This document shows, piece after piece, positions 36,119 to 48,492 of a stretch of DNA of 64,000 nucleotides (position 1 is its first letter; every line of letters starts with the position of its first letter). Both the position numbers and the translations under genes were made by a program. Origin of the DNA: Hydra vulgaris (Eukaryota; Cnidaria; Hydrozoa; Anthoathecata; Hydridae); contig NC_088921.1 in the NCBI RefSeq assembly GCF_038396675.1, positions 6,197,501-6,261,500 on the forward strand, in the 5' to 3' direction. The notes under the pieces are model-generated. The model was not told the DNA's origin, did not search any database, and was given only the letters and a program-made list of their open reading frames with translations.

Positions 36119-37674
36119 GCGTGATTAAAAAAGGCTTTCAAAGGCTTAAATAATCCACGGTCCAATGGTTGAAGTTTATGAGTTGTGTGTGGTGGTAGCG
36201 ATAGCAAAAACAATCCATTGTCACGAGCATAGTCAATAAGTTTTAAACTTTTGGTATGAGAACGACCACTGTCAAATATAAGTAAACTTTTTTGATCAAG
36301 GTGCATCATACATGTTTAACAAAATGTTGTATACATTCAAGAAATAAATCAGTATTAACCCAGCCATTTTATGAGCATCCTTGAATAGTTCCAACTGGAA
36401 CATTATCTGTGAGTAATAATTTCTTTTTTTTGCGTCTAAATATCATCATGGGTGGTACATAATGACCAACAGAATTACATGCACATAAAATTGTTGTTAT
36501 GACTCCTTTTTTCTCACTTGTCACTGATGAAACCGTTTTCCTGTGGATGATGTGGCTCAAAGTGATATTTATCCAACAATTTCTCTAAATTACTAAATTA
36601 GATTTTAATATTATCTTCGTTCAAACCAAACACTCTGTTTATAGAAATTGCTTCTTGTTTTCTTAGTGATAAATAAGGATGGCATTTAAAAAAGTCTTGC
36701 ACAAAGTCTTCTCCTGCTAATTTACTTTTTTTGTTATAAGGATTTGGAATTAAATATTTTTTTCATAACTCAAATACTATCAATCTAATATCCATCATTG
36801 AGAGAACATAAAATGAATAGTCCATATCTATAATATACTTATTTAGATCTTGTTCTTGGTAATCAGAAAGCACTTTTCTAAACCTTCCAAGTAAATTAGT
36901 ATGTAAACTACGTTCAAGTGAAGCCTTTTTAAAACGTCGATGTAGTAAATCTTTTTGAACACTAAAGTTTTTATAAGCTTCTGTTAAAGACATCTGCCTC
37001 AACCTCACTGCTGTAATAGCATTTTTCATGATTGGTTTTTCTCTTGTAGTTTCTCCTTTAAAAATGTTTGGTCACTAAATGAAAACAAAGTTATGTTATA
37101 CTCTTTTAAAGTTTCTAATAAAATTATGTTTTACTTTTAGATAAAATTCTTTCATAAAATGATGATATCGTAAACGTTTACTTTGACAATTTTTTAAGTT
37201 TATAAACTTGCTATCCTAAACGTTTATTTTGACGATCTTTTTCCGTAATTAGCGTTTCCGCACTTTCCCCTTAAATGTGAAGTTATATATTTCTTAAATA
37301 TCTTTGAAACAAAATAATCTGACATAAAAAAGGAGAATGGTGGCTAAAAGATAACAAATAAATGATCACAAACTAAAAATTATGTTTGTTTTGTGGTAAA
37401 AAATGGCAGCGTACATGAATTTTTTCCACAAAAGAAAAAAAAATTAATGTTGATTTTTCAATCAATTTGACGCAACTCATAAGCTTTAAACCCACCTTTC
37501 TACGTAATATTATATGAAAAACCTGATGAAACTTATTTCAAAATATAAAAAAAACATGAAATTTTAAATATAATAAAACAAAATTACTGAATCATTTCAA
37601 AAAAATTATGTACAAAGCTAGATAACCTAAATGTCTCACTTTGCCCCGGTGTCTCGATTTGCCCCAGATTACCC
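36119..37674 (-). mobile_element. pogo/Tigger-type element 2, 3'-truncated
   Basis: The 5' terminus is preserved: the minus strand starts gggtaatctggggcaaatcg at 37674, next to TA. The 3' half is lost where PLE 4 begins at 36118. Transposase pieces on the minus strand: HTH (36763-37029, MSLTEAYKNFSVQKDLLHRR), middle (36369-36560, VTSEKKGVITTILCACNSVG, MMIFRRK) and the second catalytic block (36106-36309, LLIFDSGRSHTKS, HTTHKLQPLDRGLFKPLK). D occurs in IFDSGRSH and PLDRG. Several stops and frame changes lie between pieces, and the first catalytic Asp region (near 36560-36600) is poor. 37060-37620 is leader sequence without a gene. Confidence 0.85.
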
Positions 37675-38596
37675 TACAAATCTTGTTTTATTTATTTTAT
37701 TTTAATACTCTTCAGAGTATTTAAACGGTATCAAATTTTGTTTGAACAAGAGAACTTTCTCTCGTAAAATCTCAAAATTTCAATAAAGTTTATCTGATTA
37801 TGGAGATTTTATATGTTGTTAATTGTACGTGTTAAAAAATGTGTGTTTAAGTAAATTCGAAAAAATCTATAAATGTATTTCTCTTAAAGTATGATGTCTT
37901 TGGCCTTGAAGCATACTCAAATACAAAGTTTATGTGCAGTTTTACCAGGCTACTGGTGAAGATATGCAGTTTTACCAGACTACTGCTGAAGTACTTTATT
38001 TATACTTGTTGATTATAAAGTGTCGAACGAGTTTTTTCAAAAAGAAAATTTGTACTGATTGCAAAACTAGCTTACATGTTACATGTGAATATATGATTTC
38101 TAAGGAGATTTTGTTTTCATATTTTGTTTCAACCTTAATTTTGATGAAACTGAAATCTTTTTTATTACATAACTCTAATAAAACATCATCCATTAAACAC
38201 TTTGTAAAGATTTAAAAGGTTTGCAGGCTACCTTCACTTATATACAAAAATGACTTTTGGATATTGACACTCTATTTGTCTAGTTTCATTTTAAATCTTT
38301 TTTCTTAGACAACAAGATATGTGAAATGCACAAATAAATTTTTGAATAATTATTAATAATATAATAATATTTATGGACTTGGTCCATTTTTTCTCTAAAC
38401 ATATTCAACAAATCGCTAAATCATTTTAGTGTAAAATCATGAACAAATTTCATATTATTCGTTTACAAAAGCAATTCAAATTAAGACAAGTAGTAAAAAT
38501 TCATACTATGTTGTAAAAAAACACAAATACTATTTACTAATTATCGGCAAAAATAGTCCTCATTATTACAAACAGTACAATAAAAACCACACGAAT
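37675..38596. other. No gene seen
   Basis: AT-rich sequence between the pogo element and the DUF7869-type gene. The open frame 37934-38215 has a short duplicated phrase (atgcagttttaccag) but no recognisable domain. At 38373-38400 lies the first copy of the atggacttggtccattttt motif. Confidence 0.45.
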
Positions 38597-40695
38597 TTAC
38601 TGATCATCATCGCCGCTGTCATCGAGCAGTTCATCTTCTAGTACATCCTTGTTGTAACCGCTGTGTTCCAACTTTTGATAGAAGTCATGATAGATGGGAG
38701 GAATATACTTTAACAGTTGCATTAGATCTGAGTATTTTTCTTTGCTCAGTTTTGTTGCTCCACAGTACAGTGGAGCCAAACTCATTTCACTAAGATTCGT
38801 TTGACGTCCGCGTTTCGCTAGCGAAATGAAACTGAATGTTGCGTCATCATCTAAAGAGTATTTAAAGAACAGTTTGTATGGCTCGTTCTTTCTAAGTTGT
38901 AGCCATTGCATATCCAGCCAGTTGACCTTCTGATCACTCTCATCCACTTTCCGATTTGTAATTAATTTCAATAAAAGCTCCACACTCTTGAAATTATCAG
39001 TGCTTAATCTTGCAACACTGAAGCGCTTTTTCATAGAGCAGTTCTCGATCAATTTGTACCACTGTTCTGGCACGAAGATCTCTGTGAATTTTGGTTTTGC
39101 TCTCTCAATTATTCCAAAATCTGCTTCGTTAGGCAAATAAGAATGCCCAGAGACCATAAACTTATGATTCACCAGTTCAATACTCGTCGTCTGCGTCAAA
39201 TGCATCCATTTCAGTGCAATTTTTATATTTCGATTTTGGCCGCCGCACGAGTCGCTGAATGCTGTAATAGACGTAATATCCCTATTTACCAGATTTTGAA
39301 AATATGCCAATAAGCATGAACCGATCTCACCTGCACCTCGTGAGGCTGTTCCCTCATGCCATACATTCATCACTGCATAGTCATTTTAAAGGTCATGAAT
39401 ACCTAGATTATACACTAATAATTGCCGGCAATAATAAACTTCATTGGTTGTAAGGCAAAGCAATGACATGACCTTTTGCAGGTCAAAACAAAAAGATGCA
39501 TGTTTATTGTCTTCTTTTTCCTTTTCTAGTTTTAAGGATTGACGCGCCTTCTCTGCTTTGCGCAAATGAACCTCATGCGCTGCTTTTAGTTGAGATTTTT
39601 TGTGTTCAGTTTTTTCTATTTTAATGTCTGTTTTAAAAATGTCGCATTTCTTGCACGTATCTTTTAGTGGCTGACGGAACGTCAAGTTAAATTCATGATT
39701 AAAAATGTCCCGAAATTTCCACTCTTTTTAGGGTTCGACTGAATCCTGTATGCATTTTTCTCTATACATGTCGTACATAGTGGATACCGTCAAATGAGCA
39801 GGGAGAAAGCGGCGAGATGCACTGTGACTTCTAGTATAGTGACTTTTGTATGTGGGAAACATGCGAATATGATCTTTAATGCGAGTGATGTGTTCCTCAT
39901 GAATGCGTTGTGTCTTGTGATCATATTTTCCTCGTCCATTTTTGCCTGACACACCACCATTCTCCCGTTGGTTGACTAACGCATGATTTAGTCGACCGCT
40001 GCTAATGTCAAATATCGCCAAGAAGTATGGTTTGCAAACAGTAACGGACTTATTATCTGCAAACACAGAGTATACTCGTGCAAAACCTTTGCATGTTTTT
40101 TTTCATTTTTTGTAATTTTGTTTTTTCTTACTCTTGGTCGTCTACGTTCTACAGTTGATTGTTTCACGCAGCCAGCAAGAAACAGATTTTGTGCATCAAA
40201 ATCTCCCAACTTCCAGAAATTTTCAAACAGAGTTTTAGTCTGCTCTAAAGTCAAATTTTCAGCACATTTGTTTTTGTAACTGTGAATTATTAAATAATGT
40301 TCGTTTAATTTCTTAGTTTTTTGTAACGTTCCGCCATGCTTTACATATTCGCTACCTGTATTTCGTAAGCGCTTAATCACATTTTTCTTCCAGTTCGTTA
40401 CACAACGTTTTCGTTTTCGAGGGCGTTGATCGGTTACAATCGGATATTCAGTTGTTACAATCGGAGATTCAGTTGTTACAATCGGAGATTCAGTTGTTAC
40501 AATCGGAGATTCAACTGCTACAACCGGTGAATTATCGGCCACAATAGGAGATTCAGCTGCTAATGTAGAACGTTCTGTCTGTATATCTGATGCTATGTTA
40601 GGATCTGCAATTGTTGTATCTGTAGCTAGAGATCTCTGAACCTTTTTGCACTTTATCATAGCCAGTGACACCATGTGTGCGGCTCGTGAATGCAT
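38597..40695 (-). pseudogene. DDE-like transposase gene of the DUF7869 type, lightly broken
   Basis: Four minus-strand pieces form one gene. N-terminal part (39988-40695): a seven-residue repeat (TTESPIV), a basic stretch (RPRKRKR) and NFWKLGDFDAQNLFLAGCV. Then FADNKSVTVCKPYFLAIFDI (39728-40066), LKDTCKKCDIFKTD with QKVMSLLCLTTNEVYYCRQL (39386-39685), and MNVWHEGTASRGAGEIGSCL, FSDSCGGQNRN, HKFMVSGHSYLPNEADFGII (38597-39373). The SDxCxGQN block with flanking H and IERA is the hallmark of this family, probably a DDE nuclease fold (inference). Damage is slight: a one-base shift at the A run near 40100, stops at 39728 and 39386. The acidic C-terminus DDSGDDDQ is complete. Confidence 0.6.
40432..40560. 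repeat. 21-base in-frame tandem repeat (TTESPIV)
   Basis: About three near-identical and three diverged copies of gttgttacaatcggagattc, encoding the peptide TTESPIV and variants (AVESPIV, VADNSPVV, AAESPIV) in the N-terminal region of the DUF7869-type gene. Confidence 0.85.
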
Positions 40696-41298
40696 GTTTA
40701 CACTATTCTACAATAAATATTTTTTAAATATTACATACATTCAGAATATTATTAGAAAGAATAATGTTCATGTACACAACATGCATGCAAGTGCTCCCCT
40801 AGCTAGATGTTATTAAAGCCACAAAATAGACCTTTCTAAAGAGGCTGTAACTTTGGTAGTGACAGACCATTATATCTACTGTCTAACAAATCAATATTTA
40901 TATTCCTGCTGAGAGCAATTGAATAAATCTTATATTATCGCTCACCAAACTATTTCAGTTTTGTCACTTTATAAAGTGTGAAAGTGCTGTTTACTTCACT
41001 ATATTAATATAAAACCATAATCAGATATTCATTTAAAGCATCTTACCTGTACAAATGTTATTCTTGTTCTAATATAATAATAATAATTCTAAGAAAATTT
41101 GTAGTTTATGTGGTCTTGAATCTTGATTTCTTACATTAAAGCACTATCAATGGACTTGGTCGACTATTACTCTCTATACCTGGTGATTTATTGTTTGAGT
41201 AAAAATGTGCTGCCCTCTGTTGAATAAGAAATAAATATGTTATGGACTAGGTCCATTTTTGCTCTAAAAATATAGCAAATTTTTAGCAGTTTTACATA
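40696..41298. other. No gene; two copies of a dispersed 25-base motif
   Basis: Upstream of the DUF7869-type gene. The motif tggacttggtc...ctct occurs at 41150-41175 and, as atggactaggtccattttt, at 41242-41268. Further copies are at 38373-38400 and 42730-42752, all in the same orientation. Confidence 0.5.
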
Positions 41299-42704
41299 GG
41301 GTAAAGGAAGGTATGTTCGTGATATATGTAATTTCGTGATATTTCGCTCGGCATTTGTAGCGAACATACCTATTAGTCAAAAACATCGAAATTGCGTCAA
41401 ATGGTACCCCGGGGTACTACTGTCGATTCACAAATAGTCGTTGGGTGCGTGTGATACGTCAATTGTTTACTATCAGTTTGTACATTCTTTAGCATTATTT
41501 AACGTGCGTTCAGCACATTTGTTTGGAGTACTTGTCCAACATTTTTATTTCCAGACTTGTGTTTTAAGGTAAGTAAATTATTTTTATTAAATATTAAACT
41601 AGAAAAGATGCTTGATTTAATGGTAAAACTTTTGTTTTTTTATTAACTTCCAATAACTTATGATTCCTTATCGCAGTTACACATTTTCTTAACGTTTTCA
41701 CCTCAAATGAATTTACATTTTTTTTACATCCATCTCAATTGACAAACAGAGAGATTCAAAGTACAGAAATTCAACAACACAGTAATACTGCTATACAAAC
41801 ATTGTTAACTATTCCATCTGTAGAGCCAACCACACCTAACCCTAATAGGCCAAAAAGGGATTCAAGTGCAAAGTGTCTGACTCCTCCTGATCAACCTATT
41901 CCATTAACTTCAAAGGATTCTATTCCTGTATGTTCTAAAAAAAGTAAAAAAAATAAAAATGCTTCAAAAGATGATGATTGGGAGTGCGGTGTTTGTAAAA
42001 AAAGTTACAACAGTGATGTAAAAAAAAAAAATGGAAAAAAATGGGTGCAGTGTTCCTATTGTTTAGTACCTTATCATGAGAGTTGTCAAACATATGAGGA
42101 CATTGGTAAAGTATTTATGTGTGATACATGTTGTCAACAAGAATGTGATTTAGAAAAATAAGTTAATCAGATATAAGTATGGTTAATATTATAGTTATTA
42201 TATTAAGAGTTTTTTGTAGGTCTGTTATTTTATTTTCTAAGCTACCTATGTTAAAAGTATATTTTTTTTATATATAAATATAAAGTAATGAAAGTATTAT
42301 TATAATTTTGTTAACTTATAAGCCTGACTATATTTATATTTTATAAACTTAAAGTTTGATTGAATAGTTATGAATTCAAAACAAGTGTTGATATTTTTTG
42401 TTACATTATACCAGATGTTATACTTAATTAATAAAGAAAAATTTAAATATTATTGTGTATTCACGAAATTACCTAACCACTATCACGAAATTAAATATCA
42501 TATCACAAAATTACCTAACTTTTCTCAATGACTTTTGAGCTTTTATAAAAACTTATCAAAAGACTTAAAATCCCAAAACTGCATAGATTCTAGTAACTTT
42601 ACTCTATGTACATCAAACAATTAAAGTAATTAAGTAAAATTACTGAAATTGACTTTGTAATTACACATCTAGTTAATTTATCACGAACATACCTTCCTTT
42701 ACCC
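41299..42704 (+). mobile_element. pogo-type deletion derivative, 1406 bp
   Basis: Perfect 25-base inverted repeats (gggtaaaggaaggtatgtt...) at 41299-41323 and 42680-42704, flanked by TA (41297-41298, 42705-42706). Short repeats of the form tcacgaaattacctaac lie inside the right end (42462-42520) and a related gtaatttcgtgata inside the left. The catalytic domain is absent. A small zinc-finger ORF remains. A splice-donor-like aaggtaagt (41568) and acceptor-like ttatcgcag (41679) suggest a 5' intron. Perfect ends mean recent movement, which must have used a transposase from elsewhere. Confidence 0.9.
41739..42161 (+). CDS. Small PHD/RING-like zinc-finger protein carried by the pogo derivative
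   Basis: 140 residues, uninterrupted. A Pro/Ser/Thr-rich N-terminus (PSVEPTTPNPNRPKRD) is followed by WECGVCKKSY, then NGKKWVQCSYCLVPYHESCQ, then FMCDTCCQQEC: a C-x2-C ... C-x2-C-x4-H-x2-C ... C-x2-C pattern, close to a PHD finger. Many pogo/Tigger-type transposases end in such a finger, so this is most likely the C-terminus left after deletion of the DNA-binding and catalytic parts. It keeps its own ATG and could be made as a separate protein. What it binds is unknown. Confidence 0.65.
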   Translation: MTNREIQSTEIQQHSNTAIQTLLTIPSVEPTTPNPNRPKRDSSAKCLTPPDQPIPLTSKDSIPVCSKKSKKNKNASKDDDWECGVCKKSYNSDVKKKNGKKWVQCSYCLVPYHESCQTYEDIGKVFMCDTCCQQECDLEK

Positions 42705-43899
42705 TACATAAGGGTCATTTGAAAAAAATTGGACTTGGTCCACTTTTACTCTTATAGGCTCATATACACACTGACATTACAAGCAAAAAGAAGTATTGAT
42801 GGATTATGGCATCAAAAAATGCAAATGGTTGTGGCAAATTTTTGTATTGTAATAATTGAAAAAAAGTTAATTTAAAAAAACCAAACTAAGTGATAAAAAT
42901 TGAACAAATTTATTGAAAAAGAGTAATGAAAAGACAATAAAATTATTAGAAAACAGAACTGAGCCAGTTGTAATGCAATATGTTGCGATGCTTTTTGTTT
43001 AACCTAAAATGGCTTTAGTTAGGTTGTTGCTTTCATGATTAGTAAAAATATATATTTATTGTAGTAAATTTATCAGAGATAACTCATTATTCTTAAGATA
43101 ACAAATTTTTATTTTTACTCTTCAAAAGTATTTAATGTAAAATAATGTTATATAATAATATAATAAGTATAAGTTTATTGAAGTTTATTCTTTTATTTAA
43201 AATTATTTAAAATCCATAGCTGTTAGAGGGTAGTTTTTCATTATTTTCTTTACCGATTAGAGAATACAATAACCAGTATTTAGTTCAATTTAACAGCTAT
43301 ATCTTACAAACATGTGTTTTGTATGTAAATTCTTTAAATATGTAATAATGTAAATTCTTTAAATAATACATTCAACATGATTTTGCATGTGTGCAATTTT
43401 TGTTTTTTTTTTATCTTCCTTCTTACCCTTAGGTTTTCATTAAGGTGGGGTACTAAGACGTCAAACACCCGCTTAATACGAATTGCCGATCTTTATATTT
43501 TTGTTATATTTTGTTAGAAAATTCAATTAGGAAAAAGTTCACAGTGAAAACTATGCTTTGCAGAGGTTGCAAAATATGTTTTATAACATGAGCTAATGTA
43601 AACTCTACTTTGCAGGATATGAGAATATTTTATAAAACTTGCTAATGTAAAATAAACTTTGCAAGATGTGAGAAAATTGGATAAAGTAATTCGTTTACGC
43701 TATTAAAACTAGCAATCTGATTCGTTTAAAAATAAAGCTTTTTAAAAAATCGTAGTTTAGACTACACTTTATAGCATTTGCAGCAGTTTTTTTGGTTGGT
43801 TGCAAATATACAACATTGTATTTCCTCTAAATCGTATAAAGAGGTTTTGAATTTTAATGTATAAGCATGGCCCATAACTTAATTGAAGATGTTATAAAA
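42705..43899. other. No gene seen
   Basis: AT-rich. The fourth ggacttggtccac motif is at 42730-42752. Two near copies of about 45 bases (ctctactttgcag.atatgagaatatt; ataaactttgcaagatgtgagaaaatt) lie at about 43600-43690, a local duplication. Nothing else is supported. Confidence 0.4.
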
Positions 43900-45784
43900 A
43901 GATTAAAAACCGACAATCTTGTTTGAGGATTTTGAAATTGATGATGTTGTTAATATGTTTTATGAAACTTTTTTGGATAAATTTATTAATAACAATAACA
44001 AAAACGGTTACTAATAAAGATCTTTTAAGTCGATTTGTTGATATCAACATCTTCTTATTGTGCCATCATAATGACACAATAAAAAACAGTTATTGTGCAG
44101 AAATTTATATCCCGTCTTACTTAAAAAACAATAAAAAGCATTGTATTGCTCTAAGGTAAGTCACTTTACTTTTTCTTCAAAATAAATTACCTTGTTTTAT
44201 TTTAATACAATAAGTTAATCTGTGTTAATTGTGTAAGCAACTTTAATCTGGATATAAAAAAATGTAGGGGTTAAGGATATGATGAAGCCAGTTCTGTCTC
44301 TGAATTTATAAATGGTCTTTCTGCTCAGGTTTAATTATAAATTCAAAAGCTGTATACACATCGTCGTAGCCATCGACTGAACTTATTTGTTTGTGAATCG
44401 TGTAATACCCCATTAGTCTTAGAGGTTTTTTCTAATTATTCAGAATTAATTATTCAGAAAATAGATAAAATTTTTAAAAGCTAGTATTTTAGAGCTTGAA
44501 CCTCAAATGCATAAGAAAAATTAATGGATGTTTGTAGAACTAGATGGATTGAGTGTATAGATGGTTTAAACGCTTTTTTTGAACATTATTCATCAATTTT
44601 CCATGCGTTATGTATCATGGCTTTCCCAGAGAATTTAGTTAACTCTCTCTTATGTTAAAAATAAATCTTCTACTTTTTAAAATTCCATTGGCACTTTTCA
44701 GTTTATCTTTACTTAATTTTTCGCAACATATATCTTTGATTTTACTTTACCTGTTACTACAATCAAAAACTATTGATGTCTTAGACGGTTTGCACCTTAA
44801 TACAGCTCTTAAAAATAAATTTGTTACCATCAGAAATGATATAAAAAATTTTCAAAATAGCTGCTATAAAGCATCATGTTTGCAACCCTAATAATATACC
44901 TAACTCTTAAATCAATATTATTTCCTGGGTTTAAAAATATAGCTTAAGGATGCTTAATGTGAGAGAAGTTTTTCTGTAATGCGTCTGTTAAAAGGCTATA
45001 CAAGAACAATAATGTCAGAAGATCACATTAACGGTTTTGCATTAATGTGTATCCATCTAAAAATTGTACCTTGTATTGATAATGTTATGAGCAGATTTTC
45101 TTTAAAAAAATTGAGGACTTCATTTCAATGATTAGTGCTGCCTAGTGTTTATGCTGCTTATTTTAACACACCAACTACTTTATATTAAAAAATTCTTTTC
45201 CATTATCACTGCTCTTCGTATAACAGCTTACAAATATGCATGGAAACCCCTTGGAAGACCAAGACATCAATGGTGTCTTTAACAGGATGGCTTATATGTA
45301 ACCCTATACTTTTGTTTGGGATTTTATATATGATTAGTGGTCATTGTTTAGGCAAACACTGCAAATGAAAAACTTTTTTTTAAAGTCTTGTAAAATAAAA
45401 AATATATATAATCTTTTTACAAATCTATTTCTATTTGTGTCTTTCTCTTTTCTGTTAATAATTTTTATTTTTCTGATTGTCCATGTCTGGAACTAAATAT
45501 GTTCCTAGATATGCTGATGAGCCCTGATATTGGGCAAAACAATTATTTGTTGGTTTATATATTTATTATTGTAATATTTTATACCAGAATGGTAGAAAAG
45601 AATCTACAGCTCTATACTCTTTTAATAAAAAACACTTTTTGTTAAAAAAAGGTTTCTAAGTAAAACAAAGATATGAACTTCTCACTTTTTTATTTGTTTT
45701 GTGGGCGTAGTTGCGTCATTAAACAACATGGCGTAAAGCGCTTTTTTTTTGACGGGGTAAATTAAAAACCTGCGTCCGCCCCTG
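43900..45784 (+). mobile_element. Old hAT element (ZMYM/DUF4371-like), heavily decayed
   Basis: A degenerate plus-strand hAT transposase at 44270-45125 is followed downstream by a hAT-like right terminus, cctgcgtccgcccctg at 45769-45784 (inward complement caggggcggacgcagg). I cannot find the left terminus, so 43900 is an estimate. Many stops and shifts make this the oldest hAT in the window. Confidence 0.55.
44270..45125 (+). pseudogene. hAT transposase remnant
   Basis: Recognisable blocks in order: GYDEASSVSEFINGLSAQV (44280), IQKLYTHRRSHRLNLFVCES (44350), CRTRWIECIDGLNAFFEHYS (44530), and the C-terminal dimerisation block ERSFSVMRLLK with MSEDHINGFALMCIHL (44960-45080). These are the GYDGASNMSG, TH..SH.LNL, RW..R and ERSFS.LR..K motifs of hAT proteins related to ZMYM and 'repressor of the inhibitor of protein kinase' types. 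The blocks are separated by many stops, and much of the sequence between 44640 and 44960 is unreadable. Non-functional. Confidence 0.65.
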
Positions 45785-46198
45785 ATGTTTAGTAATATTT
45801 TATTGCAACACAATACTGAGGCCAAATTAAATCATAAATTGCTTACAATTGCTTTTAATTTAAGAATATTGCAAATTATCTGGACTAGCTATAACAACCA
45901 ACAAGCAGTTTTCTCAAAATTAAAAAGTTTTAGCATATATTTTATATATTGATATAAAAATGTATATGACTCATGCGAACAATGATGTCCATAGTTTACT
46001 AGATAAATCTAATTTGTCGAAAATAATTACTGAATCTTAATTTTCTCCATATTTATTACTCACCACAGATTGTTCAAAAAGTTGTGCAAAAGGAACCTAG
46101 ATAGCCATACGGTGGTTATCGCTGTGTGTTAAGCCAAATTACCAAATTTCCGTTTACACTTTTGACAACAAAAAAACACCAAGCCACACCAATATATT

Positions 46199-46204
<6 letters not shown>
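45785..46204. other. No gene seen
   Basis: AT-rich spacer between the hAT terminus and the (TA)n tract. No ORF or repeat could be supported. Confidence 0.5.

Positions 46205-46262
<58 letters not shown>
46205..46262. repeat. (TA)n microsatellite
   Basis: About 58 bases of (TA)n next to the 3' end of the LINE fragment on its right. Confidence 0.95.
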
Positions 46263-46266
<4 letters not shown>

Positions 46267-47545
46267 TATTTTTGTATTTTTTATTTTTTTTATTATTATT
46301 ATTATTTATTTTTTTTCAATGTTATTATTCTCGTTTGATTTTATTACAAAATTAAATTTAATAATAAAAGTATATAAAGTTCGTAATATAATATTAAAAA
46401 TTAAAATAAAAATAAACATACAATATTACAATAGAAGAGTTCTAAAACTTAAAAACTAAAACATGTTAAATAATTGACTAAAACTAAACATGTTAATTGC
46501 TTGTGGATATAAAAACAAACAAAAAAATAAATAAAAAAGAATATACATTAAATATATGCATATACTAATATAGGGATTTTCAAAAATTTAAAAGTAGATA
46601 AGTATATTTTCAGTTGAAAAAATGAGTTCTTTAAGATTTTGTTCAAAAGAATCAAAATTACATTCTTGCGGAAAATCTTTAGAGGTTTTAGAACTATAAT
46701 ATTCCATAAAAATGGTCCGCGAAATAAAATAAAAAATTTTCCAAAAATTGTGCGAGAAAATGGTTGTCGAATTAAATTATCGTTCTGTTAAAATATATTT
46801 ATTTCAATCTCTTTGTAAATATAAGTATAATATAATACAAAAAGAAACGGGTGATAGTTGAATCTTGCATTTATACATAAAACGAAGAATATTAAAAACA
46901 TTAAATTCATATATATTGAGTGCTTTCATATCATATAAAAGAGGCTAGGCATGAGCAAAACGGTCCTTGAAATTTATAAGGCATGCAACATGCTACTGTT
47001 GGCGATAGAGAGGTTTAAGTTTACTTTAATAAGTGCTACCCAAAGCAATGTTTGCATAGTTAATATGGGAATGAATTCGCGAATAATATAATTGAATTAA
47101 AGTATGTTTATCAAGAATGTTTCTTATTTTGTATAAAATGTCTATACTCTTTGAAATTTTATTGCACAAGGTCGCAATGCGGCTTTTCCAAATAAGATTT
47201 TCATCGATAAATACACCTAAAAATCTTGTCACTAGAACTCTTTTAATAATTATGTTATCGATAAAAAGAAAAGGTAAGTTGCTAGGCAGCTTGTGCTTTT
47301 TACCATAAGGATGAAAAAAAATCCATTTAGTTTTATCAATATTTAATGATAGTTTGTTAAACCACTCTACCAGTCTAAACCACTCAAAACTTCACCTTCT
47401 TCACTAAACCAATCTAAACCACTCGGAAATTTTGGCTAGCTCAATGTTCATTTTGCTAAAAAGTGTAGAAATGTTTTTATGATTAAGAAATAAATTAGAA
47501 TCATCAGCAAACATAATTAAATAAATTAAGTCTTGAGTACTTCAA
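46263..47545 (-). pseudogene. CR1/L2-type LINE fragment, RT C-terminal part
   Basis: Minus-strand blocks: IMFADDSNLFLNHKNISTLF (47480-47530, catalytic FADD), SLNIDKTKWIFFHPYG (47310-47350), then the open frame 47026-47232 with RFLGVFIDENLIWKSRI and NKISKSIDILYKIRNILDK, and further LINE C-terminal sequence to about 46600 (LYDMKALNIYEFNVFNILRF). The upstream RT and the endonuclease are missing, so it is a 5'-truncated insertion. A local duplication of the phrase ccaatctaaaccactc interrupts it near 47390-47425, and several stops follow. It is a different, older copy than the LINE at 1441-6105. Confidence 0.8.
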
Positions 47546-48492
47546 AAAATGATACTAAATACCGAAAACAGTTTTTTAAATGGGGCTAAAAGTTAGGATT
47601 ATTTATGCAAACACAACTTTTGTAGAAAAACTAACACTATCATAGTTTATCTGAATATAACGTGACATTATTGTTAAACATTTAGTTGTGGTATTGAAAA
47701 TAATAACTTCAATTTTTATAAAAAAATGGTTTTTCATGGATAATTTTCCCAAATAATGTCTGATTATAAAATGTCAAGTTTCATTCATTGAAAACAAACA
47801 CCAATACGTGCTTTTATGAAAAAATCAAATCCACAGATTTATTTATAGCCAAGCCCCAAGGTACTGTATGTTGAAAATTATATCTTTTCTAAATAAAACT
47901 ACCCTTGAAGATTTGTTATAGTCGCATTACTTTTACCAGATTATAATTGTAGTTAAAATAAACTTTTCCATACATACCAAATATGTCATACTTTTTGATG
48001 AAAAAACTTTCATATATATTGCAATTGAAAAAACTTATATTTTGGTTCGGAAAAACGTGTAACAGGTCTTAGTTGCATTGAGAGTATTAAATATGCCTCA
48101 TTTATTCTTGAAGTCTTAGCGAATTATATGTTTGAATATGTTACTGTCTTCACATCGAATATGTTTCATGTATTCATGAAGTTTTTGCGCGGGAAGTGTT
48201 TTAATTTAGTTAATTTTTTCTCTAAGTACCATAAGTTTAATTTTTATCCATTTATTCAACCAAAAATTGAAAAATTACAAGTTCTTTTTATAATTTTACG
48301 AAGATAGGTTAGGTGTCACTCATATTGTTAAAAACTTGTCATTTGAGTGACACCCAAATAAAATAAACAAACAAAAATAATAATAAAACCATGTGTAAAT
48401 TAAGTTAACTTTAAAATAATAATAATATCGATAAAGCTATAATAAATTTAATAATAAGACAAAAAATATGAAATAACTCAATTAATAACAAC
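47546..48492. other. No gene seen
   Basis: AT-rich, no ORF over 60 codons and no recognisable element ends. A short imperfect inverted repeat (gtgtcactcatattg ... catttgagtgacaccc) lies at 48311-48354. Confidence 0.5.

Noticed and set aside
37934-38215. Plus-strand open frame of 93 codons with CTDCKTSLHVTCEYM
   Set aside because: A Cys/His hint resembling a transposase C-terminal finger, but too short and isolated to call.
41404-41417. Palindrome gtaccccggggtac
   Set aside because: Short, and within the leader of the pogo derivative with no supporting context.
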